The position numbers were made by a program, and so were the translations under genes. The notes beneath the pieces are model-generated. The model did not search any database. It was not told the origin of the DNA and saw only the letters and a program-made list of their open reading frames with translations. Below are positions 41,340-42,038 of a stretch of 42,038 nt of DNA, piece after piece. Positions within the stretch are counted from its first letter, which is position 1. Every line of letters starts with the position of its first letter. This stretch comes from Seison nebaliae (taxonomy: Eukaryota > Rotifera > Pararotatoria > Seisonacea > Seisonidae): assembly GCA_023231475.1 (NCBI GenBank), contig JALJEE010001799.1, positions 1 through 42,038 on the forward strand, read 5' to 3'.

Positions 41340-41655
41340 CCCGGAGCGGTATTCACCTTAGGGGGGAATTCACCCTGTTTCTCATTTTCGGAGAGGAATT
41401 CACTCAAATATCGGAGCGGAATTCACTCGACTGTTCCCTTTGTAAAATATTTTTCGGAGCGGAATTCACCCAAAAAGATGCTTTCGGAGAGGAATTCACC
41501 CAAAAGTAGTTTTTCGGAGAGGAATTCACCCAAATTTGAGGAGTTCGGAGAGGAATTCACTCTATTTTTAGTTTTTCGGAGAGGATTTCACTCTAATTTC
41601 AAATCTTCCAAGAGGAATTCACCTTCTTTCAGTTTTTCGGAGAGGAATTCATAGT
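41340..41655 (+). repeat. ~30-bp-period array of TTCGGAGAGGAATTCACCC units
   Basis: At least ten units start (at cggag) near 41342, 41369, 41389, 41412, 41455, 41485, 41515, 41546, 41577, 41608 and 41638. The second half is strictly 30-31 nt. Each unit has ggaattcac(c/t)c plus a T-rich spacer, so EcoRI sites recur. The leading TTCGGA(G)AG resembles TTCGGA(C)AG of the GGACAGTTCTACTCC arrays elsewhere. The open frame at 41306-41509 is a product of the repeat. Confidence 0.9.
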
Positions 41656-42038
41656 GCTGTGATTATGATCCGTGAGTCCAAAGTGATAAGACTCGAGTCC
41701 TCCATACATTATGGGAAAAAAAAATCCAGACATGATACGAGTCCTATACATACAAGGCTCGAGCCAAGCTAATAGCCAGACTCATGCTTTGGCTCGAGTC
41801 CTCTCAATGTCGCTTACTGTTCGTTCTCAAATACGTGCATACTTTGCGCAATAAACTGGATGAAAAGTAATGCTTCAGTATTTCCAAAATCGTTGAAAAT
41901 TTACACATGGGGGTTTTCGATGGTGACGATTTCAAAAAATCAAACCACGATTTAAAATAGTTTACGGTTGATCCGGAAATGCAAAAACACAACTTTTAGA
42001 AAATGCTCAATAATTATGTCATAATTTAATTTTTTTTT
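41656..42038. repeat. Dispersed repeat with ctcgagtcc units, runs to window edge
   Basis: It repeats actcgagtcc / gctcgagcc / gctcgagtcc (41691, 41757, 41792). It carries aaaaatccagac (about 41720) and tgtcgcttactgttcgttct (41808-41827), both shared with 19035-19121 (the second in reverse complement). Probably part of a mobile element adjoining the 30-bp array. No gene. Confidence 0.6.

Noticed and set aside
41306-41509. Open frame MRKLISTYF.. with GEEFTQ repeats
   Set aside because: It only reads through the 30-bp tandem array. The periodic peptide is a consequence of the repeat.
1-42038. tRNA, rRNA, CRISPR array
   Set aside because: I looked for GTTCRANNC T-loops with matching arms and for regular spacer-repeat arrays. 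The ~30-bp arrays have degenerate linkers and no unique spacers, so they are not CRISPR.

Overview
This is an AT-rich, intron-containing animal nuclear genome segment. There are no bacterial-type operons, no Shine-Dalgarno sites, and no rRNA or tRNA that I can recognise. Introns are tiny (about 43-71 nt), often begin GTT, and most coding exons have a T-rich stretch plus AG just upstream of the first ATG, as expected where mRNAs receive a trans-spliced leader. Small introns, a CESCKAFF-type nuclear receptor, a GPI-type ephrin and Mutator-like transposons point to a nematode or a close ecdysozoan. I cannot name the species.

Nine genes are identified by protein family, and I reassembled their exons. 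On the minus strand on the left are SPRYD7 (1173-1941) and CDK10 (2453-3845). On the plus strand are a DAF-12/NHR-8/HR96-like nuclear receptor (11778-14047), a galectin with a PPPY-containing N-terminal tail (20934-21607), TMX2 (22250-23209), MYDGF (23274-23827), an ephrin-like protein (31255-32519), NDUFAF6 (33446-34489) and TBCA (34625-35059). On the right, two long unassigned disordered proteins (37775-38698 and 39141-41183) may be one gene. TMX2-MYDGF and NDUFAF6-TBCA are tight head-to-tail pairs that look like co-transcribed, trans-spliced units. TMX2 and MYDGF are both ER/secretory proteins.

The region 4.3-9.5 kb and the stretches 14.9-20.4 kb, 32.8 kb and 41.3-42 kb are dominated by mobile DNA. 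They hold broken copies of one non-LTR retrotransposon family (215-700, 14945-15730, 17685-18760, 36855-37095) and two decayed Mutator-like transposase relics (4842-5330, 19644-20300). They also hold a striking set of short tandem arrays with a ~30-bp period built on a GGACAGTTCTACTCC core. These arrays flank the transposase relics and form the arms of foldback-like inverted-repeat elements (7564-8450; 8863-9490). A second array type (41340-41655), built on TTCGGAGAGGAATTCACCC, has the same period and a related leading hexamer. I regard these arrays as the most interesting, possibly undescribed, system in the window.

The long gene-poor stretches (5.8-7.5, 9.5-11.7, 24-31 and 35-37.7 kb) contain simple repeats, palindromes and several coding-like patches with splice-like borders (notably 27549-29170) that I could not assign to a family.
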